A stretch of 64,000 nucleotides of DNA, from the NCBI RefSeq assembly GCF_011759385.1, contig NZ_JAARLY010000010.1:62001-126000 (forward strand). Direction: 5' to 3'. Below, piece after piece: positions 24,856 through 36,665 of this stretch (the first letter of the stretch is position 1; each line of letters starts with the position of its first letter). This stretch comes from Oleiagrimonas sp. C23AA. GTDB lineage: Bacteria; Pseudomonadota; Gammaproteobacteria; Xanthomonadales; Rhodanobacteraceae. The notes below the pieces were generated by a model, which was not told the origin of the DNA, did no database searches, and saw only the letters and a program-made list of their open reading frames with translations. The position numbers and the translations under genes are program-made.

Positions 24856-25292
24856 CGCGCCCGGCCTTCGTTGCGCATGGTGTTGGCCAGGCGCAGGGTG
24901 GCGAAATGCGCCTGGCGACGACGCCCCTGCGGCCCCCAGCGCACGGTCAGGTCCAGGCGATACAGCTGCTGGTTCTGCGCCATCATCATCACCGCCCCCG
25001 GCGCCGACCCGCTGCCACCGGACGGCGTGCCGTGCCATTGCCGGGTTTGCAGATCCCAGTCGAACCCGTCCTCGGTGTGCCCGTGCTGCACGCCGGGCGC
25101 AGGCGAGGACATCACGAAAGCGCTGTCGAGCACGCTTTGCGCCACCAGCGCCGCAGCCGAGTGCCGATCGGCCTTGTGCGTCAGCGCCATGGAACTGCCC
25201 AGCGCCTCCAGCAGCACCGCGAAGGAGATCGCCATGATGGCGATCGCGCCAATCATTTCCAGCAAGGTAAAACCGCGATGGCCTGCGCGCAT
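24852..25292 (-). CDS. gspI: Type II secretion minor pseudopilin GspI
   Basis: A 146-residue pseudopilin: leader MRAGHRG, then FTLLEMIGAIAIMAISFAVLLEAL. The small periplasmic domain has the ALTHKADRHSAAALVAQSVLDS region typical of GspI. I prefer the ATG at 25292, which has GGAGG eight bases upstream, over a GTG at 25301 that would overlap the gspH stop. Part of the tip complex with GspJ and GspK; it starts one base after gspH ends. Confidence 0.92.
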   Translation of the reverse strand: MRAGHRGFTLLEMIGAIAIMAISFAVLLEALGSSMALTHKADRHSAAALVAQSVLDSAFVMSSPAPGVQHGHTEDGFDWDLQTRQWHGTPSGGSGSAPGAVMMMAQNQQLYRLDLTVRWGPQGRRRQAHFATLRLANTMRNEGRAR

Positions 25293-25293
25293 G

Positions 25294-25770
25294 TCAGGCA
25301 CCTCCCCGGTTGACCGCTTTCACCTCGATGGCGCCGGTGAGCCAGGCCACGTTGACATGCCACTCGCGCGCACCGCGGCGCAGCGTGATGCGCCCGCCGG
25401 TGGAACTGCCATCCGGGAAAAAACGGATGCCGGCAAGATGACCGCCCTGCTGGTCGCCACTGGCGCTGGTCACCTTCAGCGCCATGCCACTGGGCAGGCG
25501 CTTGGCCGGACGCCCAGGCGCCTGATAGCTACGCGCGGCCACGTCTACCCGCAACACTTCGCTGCGCCGATGCACAATGGCCTGGGCCCGGGTGTAACGC
25601 AGCGCGGCCGAGAGATCACTGCCCGCCGCGCGCACGCGCGCACCGCTCAGACCGTGCGAAATGGATACCGAAACCACCGTCGCGGCGATGCCGATCAGCA
25701 AGATGACTGCCAGCATTTCCAGCAAGGTGAAGCCGCGTGCGCCGCGCCTCGCGGATAGGCAACCCTTCAT
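25294..25770 (-). CDS. gspH: Type II secretion pseudopilin GspH
   Basis: A 158-residue pseudopilin with a basic leader (MKGCLSARRGARG), then FTLLEMLAVILLIGIAATVVSV. The C-terminal domain has the GspH pattern ARSYQAPGRPAKRLPSG and GIRFFPDGSSTGGRITL. The ATG at 25770 gives a standard leader. The 94-base gap from gspG is the only sizeable space in the E-to-K run; I see no gene in it. Confidence 0.92.
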   Translation of the reverse strand: MKGCLSARRGARGFTLLEMLAVILLIGIAATVVSVSISHGLSGARVRAAGSDLSAALRYTRAQAIVHRRSEVLRVDVAARSYQAPGRPAKRLPSGMALKVTSASGDQQGGHLAGIRFFPDGSSTGGRITLRRGAREWHVNVAWLTGAIEVKAVNRGGA

Positions 25771-25864
25771 GCAAGGGGCCGCGCGCCCCGCCGTCCCCCA
25801 GCGGGCATCACGAAAAACTTCGGGCGCGTCATGCGGACGCATGCGACATGCTCGGCGACCGGCC

Positions 25865-26296
25865 TTACTGCCAGTTGCCGACATCCTTGCTGAAGCCATC
25901 ACCACCCGGCTTGCCGTCCTGACCGTAGAAGATCAGGTCGTAGCTGCCGTGCTCACCCGGCGCGCGGTAGCCAAAGGCGTGGCCCCACGGATCCTTCAGC
26001 TCAGACGGCTTGGCGTACGGCCCCATCCAGTTGGGTGCATCGGACGGTTTGTTGACCAGATCATCGAGCTTGGGCGGCGGCGAACCGTTGTCCAACGCGT
26101 AGTTCTCGATCTTCTGACCAAGGGTGGTCAGCTGCGCCTTGCCGGCACCGTACTTGCCCTTGTCCACATTCTTGCCGACCTGGCTGACGACGATGGCGCC
26201 GACAATGCCAATCAGCACGATCACCGCCAGCATCTCCAGCAGGGTAAAGCCGTGCTGCGTGTGCGGCAGCCGGTGGGCGCGCTTGTAGTTGTGCAT
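25865..26296 (-). CDS. gspG: Type II secretion major pseudopilin GspG
   Basis: A 143-residue major pseudopilin that polymerises into the secretion piston. The leader ends at HTQHG, followed by FTLLEMLAVIVLIGIVGAIVV. The C-terminal domain has the GspG features DPWGHAFGYRAPGEHGSYDLIFYG and GKPGGDG, where calcium is normally bound. GGGAGGAG lies just upstream of the ATG at 26296. It sits between gspF and gspH, the standard order. Confidence 0.95.
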   Translation of the reverse strand: MHNYKRAHRLPHTQHGFTLLEMLAVIVLIGIVGAIVVSQVGKNVDKGKYGAGKAQLTTLGQKIENYALDNGSPPPKLDDLVNKPSDAPNWMGPYAKPSELKDPWGHAFGYRAPGEHGSYDLIFYGQDGKPGGDGFSKDVGNWQ

Positions 26297-26338
26297 GAAA
26301 CTCCTCCCGAACAACGCGATACAACGAACAATGTGTGC

Positions 26339-27556
26339 TCAGCCCATGTTGCTGGTCAGGCTGAGCAGCGGCAGCAGAATCGAAGCCATGATGAAGGCCA
26401 CCAGCACCGTCATGACGATGGTCAGCGCCGGCACCAGCGCCGCCAGCAGGCGATCGATGGCGCGCCGGCTTTCGCTGTCGAAGGTCTCGGCCACCTTCAG
26501 CAACATGGTGTCGAGCTCGCCGGCTTCCTCGCCCACCTGCACCATCTGCACCGCCAGCCGCGGCAACAGTTTGGCCTCGGCCAACGCGCTGCCCAGCCCG
26601 GCGCCGTCCTTGACCCTGGCCGCGACCTGCTCCAGCCCCGCATCCAGCGCGCTGTTGCCGGTAACCTGACGCGAAATGGTCAGCGCCTGCATCAGCGGCA
26701 CGCCGTTGCTGAGCAGCGTGCCCAGCGTGCGCGCGATGCGCGCGGTCTCGATCTTCAGCAGCAATGGCCCGAGCATGCGCACGCGCAACAGCCAGGCATG
26801 GAAAGCCTGGCGCGACTCGGTTTGACGCAGCCGTGAGCGCATCACCATCCAGCCGCCAATCAAGGCGATCAGCGCGATCCACCAGCCATGCTGCACGGCG
26901 CTGCCCAGCGCCAGTACCACGCGGGTGATGAACGGAATCGGCACGCCCATGTCGGCAAAGATCGGCACGAACTGCGGCACCACGTAGGCCAGCAGCAACA
27001 CCAGCGAACCGAGCACACCGGTGAGCAAAAAGGCCGGATAGATCAACGCATTGATGATTTCACCGCGCATGGCCTGGGCGCGTTCCAGATAATCGGCCAG
27101 GCGCCGCAGCGTGACATCCAGCGCGCCACCGGCTTCGCCCGCACGCACCAGCGACACATAAAGACGCGGGAACACGCCGTGTTCTTCATCCAGCGCCTGC
27201 GACAGCGTGCCGCCGCCGCGCACACGCTCGCGCAGGCGCTCGACCAGGCGCCGCGCGCGCTCACCCTCGGGCAGCTCCAGCAAAATGCCCAGGGCGCGAT
27301 CCAGTGGCTGGCCGGCACCGAGCAGCGTCGCCAGCTGATGGGTGAACTGCGCCAACTGCGCGCCGTTGAACGGGCCGCGCTGCATCAGTGCGGCCAGCGC
27401 CGAGCGCGGCGGCGCGGCATCGGCCGGCACCGCATCCAGCGCGGTGTGGCCCTGATCCTGCAGGCGCGTGACCACTTCCTGCACGCTGGCCGCGTCCATT
27501 TGCCCTTCCAGCATGTCGCCGGCGGCATTGATGGCCCGATATCGAAACTGCGCCAC
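26339..27556 (-). CDS. gspF: Type II secretion inner-membrane protein GspF
   Basis: A 405-residue polytopic platform protein with two homologous GspF/PilC domains (about residues 65-190 and 270-390) and three hydrophobic helices (about 168-190, 218-240 and 372-398). Typical motifs are FTHQLATLLGAGQPLDRAL, LVRAGEAGGALDVTL and MVQVGEEAGELDTML. It links the GspE ATPase to the pseudopilus. It starts six bases after gspE. Confidence 0.95.
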   Translation of the reverse strand: MAQFRYRAINAAGDMLEGQMDAASVQEVVTRLQDQGHTALDAVPADAAPPRSALAALMQRGPFNGAQLAQFTHQLATLLGAGQPLDRALGILLELPEGERARRLVERLRERVRGGGTLSQALDEEHGVFPRLYVSLVRAGEAGGALDVTLRRLADYLERAQAMRGEIINALIYPAFLLTGVLGSLVLLLAYVVPQFVPIFADMGVPIPFITRVVLALGSAVQHGWWIALIALIGGWMVMRSRLRQTESRQAFHAWLLRVRMLGPLLLKIETARIARTLGTLLSNGVPLMQALTISRQVTGNSALDAGLEQVAARVKDGAGLGSALAEAKLLPRLAVQMVQVGEEAGELDTMLLKVAETFDSESRRAIDRLLAALVPALTIVMTVLVAFIMASILLPLLSLTSNMG

Positions 27557-27562
27557 GGCCGG

Positions 27563-29287
<1,725 letters not shown>

Positions 29288-29458
29288 GACCTCGCCTGCC
29301 CTTCCCTTGCCGCACCATGTTCAGCGCATGTCACCTACTGAGGTGCCACGGCCATCCGTGCATCGGCCATTGGTAGCATAAGGCGATGACGGACGCGAGG
29401 CAGTGCGCGGTGAACGTGACAGGCATCACGCCACCGATGACCCATCGCGCCCGGTGGT

Positions 29459-30328
29459 TCAGGAACGCGGGCGTGGGCGCCGTTTGAGCATCAACAACGG
29501 CAGTTCCGCCAGGAAATGGGCCCATAGCCCCAGCCAGACGGTCAGCGCCGTCAGCGGACGTTTCAGCGCCGGGTCGTATCGGCGTAGCCAGCGCCACATG
29601 CCGGCGTGTTTATGGCGAGAGACAAATACCGGCCGGTGGGCGCTGGAGGTGCCCTTGGCATGGTGCACGCGCACGTCGCCGGCCAGCAGCACCTGGTAGT
29701 GCGCATCGCGCAGGCGGCGACACAGGTCCAGATCCTCGAAATGCAGGAAATAGTCCTCGTCAAAACCTTCTATGTTTCGGAACGCGCGGCGCGGCATCAG
29801 CATCAGTGCACCGGAGATCGCCTCCGCCTCGGCGACATGCTCGGGCCAGGGCGGCGTCACATAGAGCCCTTCTTCCGCGTCACGCCTGCGCAACGTGGCC
29901 AGTACCCGGCGCAATAGCGGATCGCGCCTGCATGAGGCCGGATCCGGCGTACCATCGCCATCCATGACCACTGCACCAACCACGCCGGCATGCAGATGAT
30001 TGTCCAGCACGCAGCGCAGACGCGAAAGCGTGTCCGGCTCGAGCAGGCAATCGGGGTTGAGAATCAGCAGTGCGTCGCCCGTGGCCACTTCCTCGGCACG
30101 ATTGACGGCGGCACCGAAACCCAGGTTGGCACGGTTGTACACCACCTTCAGGCGCACCTCCGAGGCAAGCGCCCGCTGCAGGGCCTCGGGCACGCCATCA
30201 CTGGAATCGTTGTCGATGACAATCAGTTCCAGCGGTGCACTGCAGGCCAGCACCCGCTCGACACAATCGCGCAGCATCGGGCCACTGTCGGCGGCGACCA
30301 CGATGACGCTGGTCAGCCCCTGATTCAT
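29459..30328 (-). CDS. Family 2 glycosyltransferase (rhamnosyltransferase-like)
   Basis: A 289-residue GT-A glycosyltransferase. It begins SVIVVAADSGPMLRDCVERVL, has the DNDSSDG nucleotide loop, a DxD-equivalent in ILNPDCLLEPD, and later EGFDEDYFLHFEDLDLCRRLRDAHYQVLLAGDVRVHH, a pattern typical of GT2 rhamnosyl- or related cell-surface transferases. The basic C-terminal segment includes a hydrophobic, possibly membrane-associated stretch (LTVWLGLWAHFLAELPLL). It lies 49 bases downstream of purL on the same strand. Likely a role in LPS or other surface glycan synthesis; donor and acceptor are unknown. Confidence 0.87.
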   Translation of the reverse strand: MNQGLTSVIVVAADSGPMLRDCVERVLACSAPLELIVIDNDSSDGVPEALQRALASEVRLKVVYNRANLGFGAAVNRAEEVATGDALLILNPDCLLEPDTLSRLRCVLDNHLHAGVVGAVVMDGDGTPDPASCRRDPLLRRVLATLRRRDAEEGLYVTPPWPEHVAEAEAISGALMLMPRRAFRNIEGFDEDYFLHFEDLDLCRRLRDAHYQVLLAGDVRVHHAKGTSSAHRPVFVSRHKHAGMWRWLRRYDPALKRPLTALTVWLGLWAHFLAELPLLMLKRRPRPRS

Positions 30329-30377
30329 GCGGCCTTGCCCTCATGCGAAGGGCGCTGCACGCGGCACATCCGGATCA

Positions 30378-33300
30378 TCAATCGACCCAGACGCGGGCAT
30401 TACGGAACATGCGCATCCACGGTGAGTCCTCACCCCAGCCCGGCGGGGTCCATGACATCTGCACGCTACGGAACACGCGCTCGGGGTGCGGCATCATGAT
30501 GGTGACGCGTCCCTCGGCGGCGGTGAAGCCGGTCAGGCCTCCCGGCGAACCGTTCGGATTCAGCGGATAGTCCTCGGTGGGCTTGCCGCGGTTGTCGACG
30601 AAACGCAGGCTGGGGCGGCTCTTGGACGGGCTGCAGGAGCGTTCGAATTCGACGCGCCCCTCGCCGTGCGCCACTACCACCGGAATGCGCGAGCCCTCCA
30701 TGCCCTTGAGCAGAATCGACGGCGAGTCGAGCACTTCCAGCGTGGCCAGGCGGGCCTCGTACTGCTCGGAGGCATTGCGCAGAAACTGCGGCCAGTGCTT
30801 GGCACCGGGGATGATGTCCTTCAGGTGCGACATCATCTGGCAGCCGTTGCACACGCCCAGTGCAAAGCGCGAGTCGTCGGCGAAAAAGGCCTCGAACTGC
30901 GCGCGCAGACGCTCGGTATAGAGAATCGACGTGGCCCAGCCACGACCGGCGCCGAGCACGTCGCCATAGGAGAAGCCGCCGCAGGCGGCCAGACCGCGGA
31001 ACTGATCCAGGGTATAGCGGCCATCCATCAGGTCGCTCATGTGCACATCGACCGCATCGAAACCGGCGCGGGTGAAGGCGGCAGCCATCTCCACCTGACC
31101 GTTGACGCCCTGCTCGCGCAGGATCGCGATGCGCGGACGCTGGCCACGGGCGATGTACGGCGCGGCAATGTCCTCGCCGGGCGTGAAGCCGAGCTTGGGG
31201 CTGATACCCGGATCGGTATCGTCGACGCGCCACTCGGCCTCGGCGTCGGCGCTGGCCGGATTGTCGCGCAGGCGCTGCATGGCGTGGCTGGTTTCCGACC
31301 AGGCACCGAAAAGCTGCTGCCAGTTCCACTTCTTGATCGACTCGTTGCCCACGTAAAGCTTGATACCCAGCTTTTCCTTGGGCCGGCCGATGCGGTGCGC
31401 CATGGCGGTCAGCTCGTGCTTGACCAGCAACTGCTCGAAGGCCTCGCGATGCGTGTGCGGCACCTGCAGCACGGCACCCAGCTCCTCGTTGAACAACGCG
31501 CGCAGCGTCGCTTCGGCCCAGCCATCGAGATGGATTTCCAGGCCGCAATGACCGGCGAAGGCCATTTCCAGCAAGGTCACAATGGCGCCGCCATCGGAAC
31601 GGTCGTGATAGGCCAGCACCAGGCCCGCCGCGTTGGCCTCCTGCACCAGGTTGAACAGGCTCTTCAGGCGCGCCGGATCGTTCAGGTCCGGCGGCACGCC
31701 GCCGCCACGGTTGAACACCTGCGTCAGCGCCGAGCCACCCAGGCGATCACGACCACCGCCCAGGTCGATCAGCCACAGATCCGAGTCGCCCTGATCCAGG
31801 CGCAACTGCGGTGTCAGCGTCTTGCGCACATCATTGACACGCGCAAAGCCGGTGATCACCAGCGACACCGGCGAGACGGTGCGCTGTTCGCCGGCCTGCG
31901 GGTCGTTCCATACCGTCTGCATGGACAACGAGTCCTTGCCGACCGGTATGGAAATATCCAGTGCCGGGCACAGTTCCTTGCCGACCGCATGCACGGCGTC
32001 GTACAGCGCTGCCGCCTCGCCCGGGTGGTCGACCGCTGCCATCCAGTTGGCCGACAGGCGCACCTGGCCCAGCTCGCCGATACTGGCCGCGGCCAGATTG
32101 GTGATGGCCTCGCCCACAGCGATGCGCGCGGCATCGGCCGAGGACAGCAGCGCCACCGGTGCGCGCTCGGCCATGGCCATGGCTTCACCGGTATAGCCCT
32201 CAAAATCCGTGGTCGTGACCGCGCAATCGGCCACCGGCACCTGCCAGGGGCCGACCATCGGATCACGCGAACACAGGCCCCCTACGGAGCGGTCGCCGAT
32301 GGTCACCAGGAACGACTTGCTGCCCACGCCCGGCATGCGCAGCACCCGCGACAGCGCCTCACCCAGCTCGATGCCGGACAAATCCGGCACCAGATCGATG
32401 CGCGGCTTGTAGCGGCTGGCATCGCGGTGCATGCGCGGCGGCTTGCCGAACAGCACGTCCATGGACAAGTCGATCACGCGGGTATCGGTACGCGGGTCGT
32501 GTACCAGCAGATGCTCGGCCGCGGTGGCCTCGCCGACCACCGCATACGGGCAGCGCTCACGCTGGCACAGCGCCTCGAAGCGCGCCACGTCGGCCGGACG
32601 CAACGCCAGCACGTAGCGTTCCTGCGATTCGTTGCACCACAGTTGCATCGGCGTCAGCGACGGATCGGCGCAAGGAATGGCCGACAGATCAATCGTGCCA
32701 CCTACTCCGGCATCGTGCAGCAGCTCGGGGATGGCGTTGGACAGGCCGCCGGCGCCGACATCGTGGATCGACACCATCGGATTGGCGTCGCCCAGAGCAC
32801 AGCAGGCGTCGATCACTTCCTGGCAGCGCCGCTCCATTTCCGGGTTGTCGCGCTGCACCGAGGCAAAATCGAGCTCGGCGCTGGAGCTGCCGCCGCTCAT
32901 CGACGAGGCGGCGCCGCCACCCAGGCCAATCAGCATGGACGGACCGCCCAGCACCACCACCTTGTCACCCGGCTCCAGCGCACGCTTTTGCACGTGGCCG
33001 TCACGCAGGTTGGCCAGGCCACCGGCGATCATGATCGGCTTGTCATAGCCTCGGCGCACGCCGGGCTTGCCGTTCTCGACCTCGAAGCTGCGGAAATAGC
33101 CACCCAGGCACGGGCGGCCAAACTCGTTGTTGAAAGCGGCCGCACCCAGCGGCGCATCGCGCATGATCTCGAACGCAGTGGCGAAACGCTCCGGCAACGG
33201 GCGCTCGTTCTCCCACGGCCGCGCCATGCCCGGAATGCGCAGATGCGACACCGAGAAACCGGCCAGACCGGCCTTCGGCTTGCCACCCCGACCGGTGGCG

Positions 33301-34241
33301 CCCTCGTCGCGGATTTCACCACCGGCGCCGGTGGAGGCGCCCGGCCACGGCGCAATCGCGGTGGGATGGTTGTGCGTTTCAACCTTGATGGCGTACGGAA
33401 TGGCCTCGGCGTGGGCACGCCAGATGCCATCGCCATCGACCATGAAGCGCTGGCCGTCGTTGCCCTCGATGACCGCCGCGTTGTCCTTGTAGGCCGACAG
33501 CGTGAACGCCGGCGAGGACTGGTGCGTGTGGCGAATCATGCCGAACAGGGTTTCGTCCTTGTCCTGGCCGTCGACCGTCCAGCTGGCGTTGAACACCTTG
33601 TGACGGCAATGCTCGGAGTTGGCCTGCGCGAACATCATCAGTTCGGCGTCGCTGGGATCGCGGCCCATCTCGGCGTAGGCGGCGGCCAGATACTCGATTT
33701 CGTCCTCGGCCAGGGCCAGGCCCAATTCGCGATTGGCCTCGGCCAGCGCGGCGCCGGCATCGCCGGCCAGCGTGACCCGGCCCAGCGGACCCGGTGTGCC
33801 ATGCAGGAACAGGTGATCGGCCTGGGCACGGTCGCTGAAATACGACTCGGTCATGGCATCGTGCAGCACCGCCATCACCGCCTCGTGGCCCTCGGCGCCC
33901 GGCGCCGGCAGCTCGTCCAGGCGATAGGCCACGCCACGCTCGACACGGGCGATATCGAAGCCGGCGCTGCGCAGAATGTCGGTAGCCTTGCTCGACCACG
34001 GCGAGATGGTGCCAAAGCGCGGCGTAACCCACACCGAGGCATCCTCGGCGTCGGCATCACGCGCTTCCAGCACCGCCAAAAGGCGCGCGCGGGCGTCACC
34101 TTCCGGCACCTGCTCGGCGTCGATGAAATACACAAACCACGCCGCCACGGCCCGTGTGCCGCGATGCGCGGCATCCAGGCGGGCGTTGAGGCGGTCGAGA
34201 CGGAACGGCGAAAGGGCGGTTTGCCCGTCGAGAGCGATCAT
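30378..34241 (-). CDS. purL: Phosphoribosylformylglycinamidine synthase
   Basis: A 1287-residue single-chain FGAM synthase, the large gammaproteobacterial form, for the fourth step of purine synthesis. It has an N-terminal linker, two PurM-like halves ([49 protein letters not shown], and [20 protein letters not shown] as the ATP/metal site). The C-terminal glutamine amidotransferase domain carries the nucleophile Cys in [10 protein letters not shown] and the HGEGRVEF histidine. I start at the ATG at 34241, which gives the usual length. It stands alone between dsbC and the GT2 gene. Confidence 0.97.
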   Translation of the reverse strand: MIALDGQTALSPFRLDRLNARLDAAHRGTRAVAAWFVYFIDAEQVPEGDARARLLAVLEARDADAEDASVWVTPRFGTISPWSSKATDILRSAGFDIARVERGVAYRLDELPAPGAEGHEAVMAVLHDAMTESYFSDRAQADHLFLHGTPGPLGRVTLAGDAGAALAEANRELGLALAEDEIEYLAAAYAEMGRDPSDAELMMFAQANSEHCRHKVFNASWTVDGQDKDETLFGMIRHTHQSSPAFTLSAYKDNAAVIEGNDGQRFMVDGDGIWRAHAEAIPYAIKVETHNHPTAIAPWPGASTGAGGEIRDEGATGRGGKPKAGLAGFSVSHLRIPGMARPWENERPLPERFATAFEIMRDAPLGAAAFNNEFGRPCLGGYFRSFEVENGKPGVRRGYDKPIMIAGGLANLRDGHVQKRALEPGDKVVVLGGPSMLIGLGGGAASSMSGGSSSAELDFASVQRDNPEMERRCQEVIDACCALGDANPMVSIHDVGAGGLSNAIPELLHDAGVGGTIDLSAIPCADPSLTPMQLWCNESQERYVLALRPADVARFEALCQRERCPYAVVGEATAAEHLLVHDPRTDTRVIDLSMDVLFGKPPRMHRDASRYKPRIDLVPDLSGIELGEALSRVLRMPGVGSKSFLVTIGDRSVGGLCSRDPMVGPWQVPVADCAVTTTDFEGYTGEAMAMAERAPVALLSSADAARIAVGEAITNLAAASIGELGQVRLSANWMAAVDHPGEAAALYDAVHAVGKELCPALDISIPVGKDSLSMQTVWNDPQAGEQRTVSPVSLVITGFARVNDVRKTLTPQLRLDQGDSDLWLIDLGGGRDRLGGSALTQVFNRGGGVPPDLNDPARLKSLFNLVQEANAAGLVLAYHDRSDGGAIVTLLEMAFAGHCGLEIHLDGWAEATLRALFNEELGAVLQVPHTHREAFEQLLVKHELTAMAHRIGRPKEKLGIKLYVGNESIKKWNWQQLFGAWSETSHAMQRLRDNPASADAEAEWRVDDTDPGISPKLGFTPGEDIAAPYIARGQRPRIAILREQGVNGQVEMAAAFTRAGFDAVDVHMSDLMDGRYTLDQFRGLAACGGFSYGDVLGAGRGWATSILYTERLRAQFEAFFADDSRFALGVCNGCQMMSHLKDIIPGAKHWPQFLRNASEQYEARLATLEVLDSPSILLKGMEGSRIPVVVAHGEGRVEFERSCSPSKSRPSLRFVDNRGKPTEDYPLNPNGSPGGLTGFTAAEGRVTIMMPHPERVFRSVQMSWTPPGWGEDSPWMRMFRNARVWVD

Positions 34242-34334
34242 GCCAGGAACGACGCTGATAAAAGCGGCATGGTAACTGATGCCGCAATGCAACACGAATG
34301 GCCGCCAGGCAAAGCCGGCGACCAACCCAGATCT

Positions 34335-35114
34335 TTAGTGGCCGGCATCGGCCGCGGCGCTGTCATCGGACGCTGCATCAAGCTGGCGCAGCGCGCTCAA
34401 CAGCTGCCCCGGGCGCATGTAGCCGCCCAGCACGGTGCCGTCACCGGCCACGATCGTCGGCGTGCCATCGACGCCGATCTTCATGCCCAGCTTGAACTCA
34501 TCGGCCACCGGATTGGCGCAGTCGGACTTGGGTGCCTTGTGGCCGTCCATCGCCGCGGTGAAGGCGGCATTGCGATCCTTGGCACACCACACGTTCACCG
34601 CCTCGCGATAAGCCTGCGTTTCGGCGCCACTGGGCACCTTGTGGATGCCCTGACGCGGCCAGGCCACGTATTGAACGGCGATGCCAAGCTTGTTGATGGC
34701 GCCGATTTCCTTGTGCAGCGCACGGCAGTAACCGCAATCGACATCGGTGAACACGGTCACCGTGTACTTGGGGTGCGGCGGCGAGAAGATGATGCGATCG
34801 GCCGCCGGCAGGCCGGCCAGCGCCTTCAAGCGCACCGCGCGCATGCTGCGGCCGGTCAGGTCGACCATGGCGTGGGTGTCATAAAGACGCCCGTCCATCA
34901 CGTATTGGCCATCGGCGCTGACATACACCATGCGCCCGCCAAGCAGGGCCTGGTAGAAACCGGGCATCGGCGCTTTCCGGATCTGGCTGGACGTGTCGCC
35001 CGGCGAAATCTTCTCCAGCGTGTGACGCACTGTCTGCACCGCATCGGTGGCTTGCGCGGTGCCGGCCACGAGCAGTGCAGCGGCCAGCACCCACGCCTTC
35101 AGCGAGACTTTCAT
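34335..35114 (-). CDS. dsbC: Periplasmic thiol:disulfide interchange protein, DsbC family
   Basis: A 259-residue protein with a signal peptide (cleavage after AQA, near residue 22), an N-terminal dimerisation domain (about 24-90, including DTSSQIRKAPMPGFYQALLGG) and a thioredoxin-fold domain with the active-site motif DCGYC (Cys127, Cys130) and a cis-proline region GVDGTPTIVAGDG. Two further Cys (in VWCAKD and SDCAN) match the structural disulfide of DsbC. It reshuffles wrong disulfides in the periplasm. Downstream of xerD on the same strand, as is common in Xanthomonadales. Confidence 0.94.
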   Translation of the reverse strand: MKVSLKAWVLAAALLVAGTAQATDAVQTVRHTLEKISPGDTSSQIRKAPMPGFYQALLGGRMVYVSADGQYVMDGRLYDTHAMVDLTGRSMRAVRLKALAGLPAADRIIFSPPHPKYTVTVFTDVDCGYCRALHKEIGAINKLGIAVQYVAWPRQGIHKVPSGAETQAYREAVNVWCAKDRNAAFTAAMDGHKAPKSDCANPVADEFKLGMKIGVDGTPTIVAGDGTVLGGYMRPGQLLSALRQLDAASDDSAAADAGH

Positions 35115-35204
35115 GCAACAACCTCGAACGAGCCGGTTGGGGATATCCGGCGATGTGGGGCGCGCATTGTCGCACGATCGGCGGTGCGTGCCCGTTCAGC
35201 TATG

Positions 35205-36116
35205 TCAACCGCGCGGATGGTGATCGGCATGCAGGCGCTTGAGCCCCTCGCGCGCCACCAACGTGTAGATCTGCGTGGTGCTGAGCGCACTGTGGCCCAG
35301 CAGCATCTGCAGGGCGCGAAGATCGGCGCCATGGTTGAGCAGATGCGTAGCGAACGAATGCCGCAGCACATGTGGCGACACACGCTTGGTGTCGATGCCC
35401 ACGCTCATCGCATAGCGCTTGACCAGCACCCAGAACATCTGCCGGCTCATGCCTTGCGCGCGGTTGGACAGAAACAACGCCAGCGGCTGTCGGCCCCGCG
35501 CCAGCACGGGACGTGCCTCGCGCAGATAGCGCACGATCCAGTCCAGCGCGGTTTCGCCGACCGGCACCAGACGCTCCTTGCCGCCCTTGCCGGTGACACG
35601 CAACACGCCCTGGCGCAGGTTCAGTGCGGCCAGCGGCAGTTCCACCAGTTCGGACACACGCAGTCCCGAGGCATACATCAGCTCGAGCATCGCCCGATCG
35701 CGCAAACCCAGGGGGCTGCTGACATCCGGCGCGCCGAGCAGCGCTTCGATCTGTTTCTCGCCGATGGCCTTGGGCAGGCTGCGCGTCAGTACCGGACGCT
35801 GCAGCAGCAAGGTGGGATCATCGACGCCCGGCTCGGTGCGCGCTCGCATGGCGAAAAAGCGCCGGAAGCTGCTCTGGCGCCGCGCCATGGAGCGGGTCGA
35901 GACACGCTGCTCGGCAAAATAACGCGATACATCCTCGCGACTGGCGCCGATCAACTGACGCCCGTGCGCGCCCTGCCAAGCCGCCAGACCTTCCAGGTCA
36001 CGCCGGTAGGCATCGAGCGTGCGCGCGGCCAGGCCATCTTCCGACCACAAGCGCTCGATGAAGGCGTCGATGGCGGCGAGGTCGGCTTTGGAGATAAGTT
36101 GGAGGTCGTGAGCCAT
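35205..36116 (-). CDS. xerD: Site-specific tyrosine recombinase XerD
   Basis: A 303-residue tyrosine recombinase with a SAM-like N-terminal domain (about 10-95) and catalytic domain with Arg153, Lys177, His249, Arg252, His275 and Tyr284, all present (GLRVSEL, TGKGGKERL, SPHVLRHSFATHLL, LGHSALSTTQIYT). With XerC it resolves chromosome dimers at dif; no dif site is visible nearby. Being next to dsbC and not next to dapF favours XerD over XerC. It starts at the ATG at 36116, divergent from the RDD gene. Confidence 0.95.
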   Translation of the reverse strand: MAHDLQLISKADLAAIDAFIERLWSEDGLAARTLDAYRRDLEGLAAWQGAHGRQLIGASREDVSRYFAEQRVSTRSMARRQSSFRRFFAMRARTEPGVDDPTLLLQRPVLTRSLPKAIGEKQIEALLGAPDVSSPLGLRDRAMLELMYASGLRVSELVELPLAALNLRQGVLRVTGKGGKERLVPVGETALDWIVRYLREARPVLARGRQPLALFLSNRAQGMSRQMFWVLVKRYAMSVGIDTKRVSPHVLRHSFATHLLNHGADLRALQMLLGHSALSTTQIYTLVAREGLKRLHADHHPRG

Positions 36117-36158
36117 GCAAGCGATGCTGGCCTCAAGCCGGGGAGCTGCGCAAGCATC

Positions 36159-36644
36159 ATGAATGCCGAAACCACTGCCTTTCACCTGCCCGCACCGCTG
36201 TGGCGGCGCCTGGCCGCGCTGGGCTACGACCTTTTCGCCATGGCCGCGGTGGTGATGGTCACCATCATGGTCTGCCTGCTGCTGACCGCCGGCACGCTGG
36301 ACCCGTCGGCGCTGTGGTACCGGCTGACGCTGCTGGCGGCGCTGGGCGCGTATTTCCTGGCCTCCTGGCTGCGCGGTGGGCAGACACTGGGCATGCGCCC
36401 GTGGCGCATCCGTGTGTGCACCGCCAGCGGCGCTGCGCCGCGCTGGCGTCAAGCACTGATCCGCTTCGCCGCCGCCGCCGCGCCCTTGTTGCTGCTGGCA
36501 CTGACGCCGTGGACCGGAGCCGGGTCGGCAATCGCCTTGGTGCTGCTGGTCTGGGCGCTGGATTTTGCCTGGGCGGCCTTCGATCCGCGCCGGCGCGCCC
36601 TGCACGACCTGGCCGCCGGTACCGAGCTGCGTCAGCGGCTGTAG
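36159..36644 (+). CDS. RDD family membrane protein
   Basis: A 161-residue protein with the RDD family layout. An N-terminal Arg-x-x-Ala-x-x-x-Asp motif (LWRRLAALGYDLFAM) leads into the first helix, a second helix ends in GGQTLGMRPWRIRV, and a C-terminal pair of helices ends in DFAWAAFDPRRRALHDLAAGTEL, with the second conserved Asp. Four hydrophobic segments lie around residues 20-45, 55-75, 100-115 and 122-138. The function of the family is uncertain (some members are Na+ or ion transporters). It lies between the divergent xerD gene and the convergent lptG gene; the ATG at 36159 is preferred. Confidence 0.85.
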   Translation: MNAETTAFHLPAPLWRRLAALGYDLFAMAAVVMVTIMVCLLLTAGTLDPSALWYRLTLLAALGAYFLASWLRGGQTLGMRPWRIRVCTASGAAPRWRQALIRFAAAAAPLLLLALTPWTGAGSAIALVLLVWALDFAWAAFDPRRRALHDLAAGTELRQRL

Positions 36645-36665
36645 TCAGCTCGGCGGTTCAGGCGG

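Noticed and set aside
30486-36644. A 2052-codon open frame on the plus strand, antisense to purL, dsbC and xerD
   Set aside because: It has the composition of antisense GC-rich code (rich in R, H, A, G and Q), no domains, and covers well-supported genes. Only its last 161 codons (36159-36644) are real, as the RDD protein.
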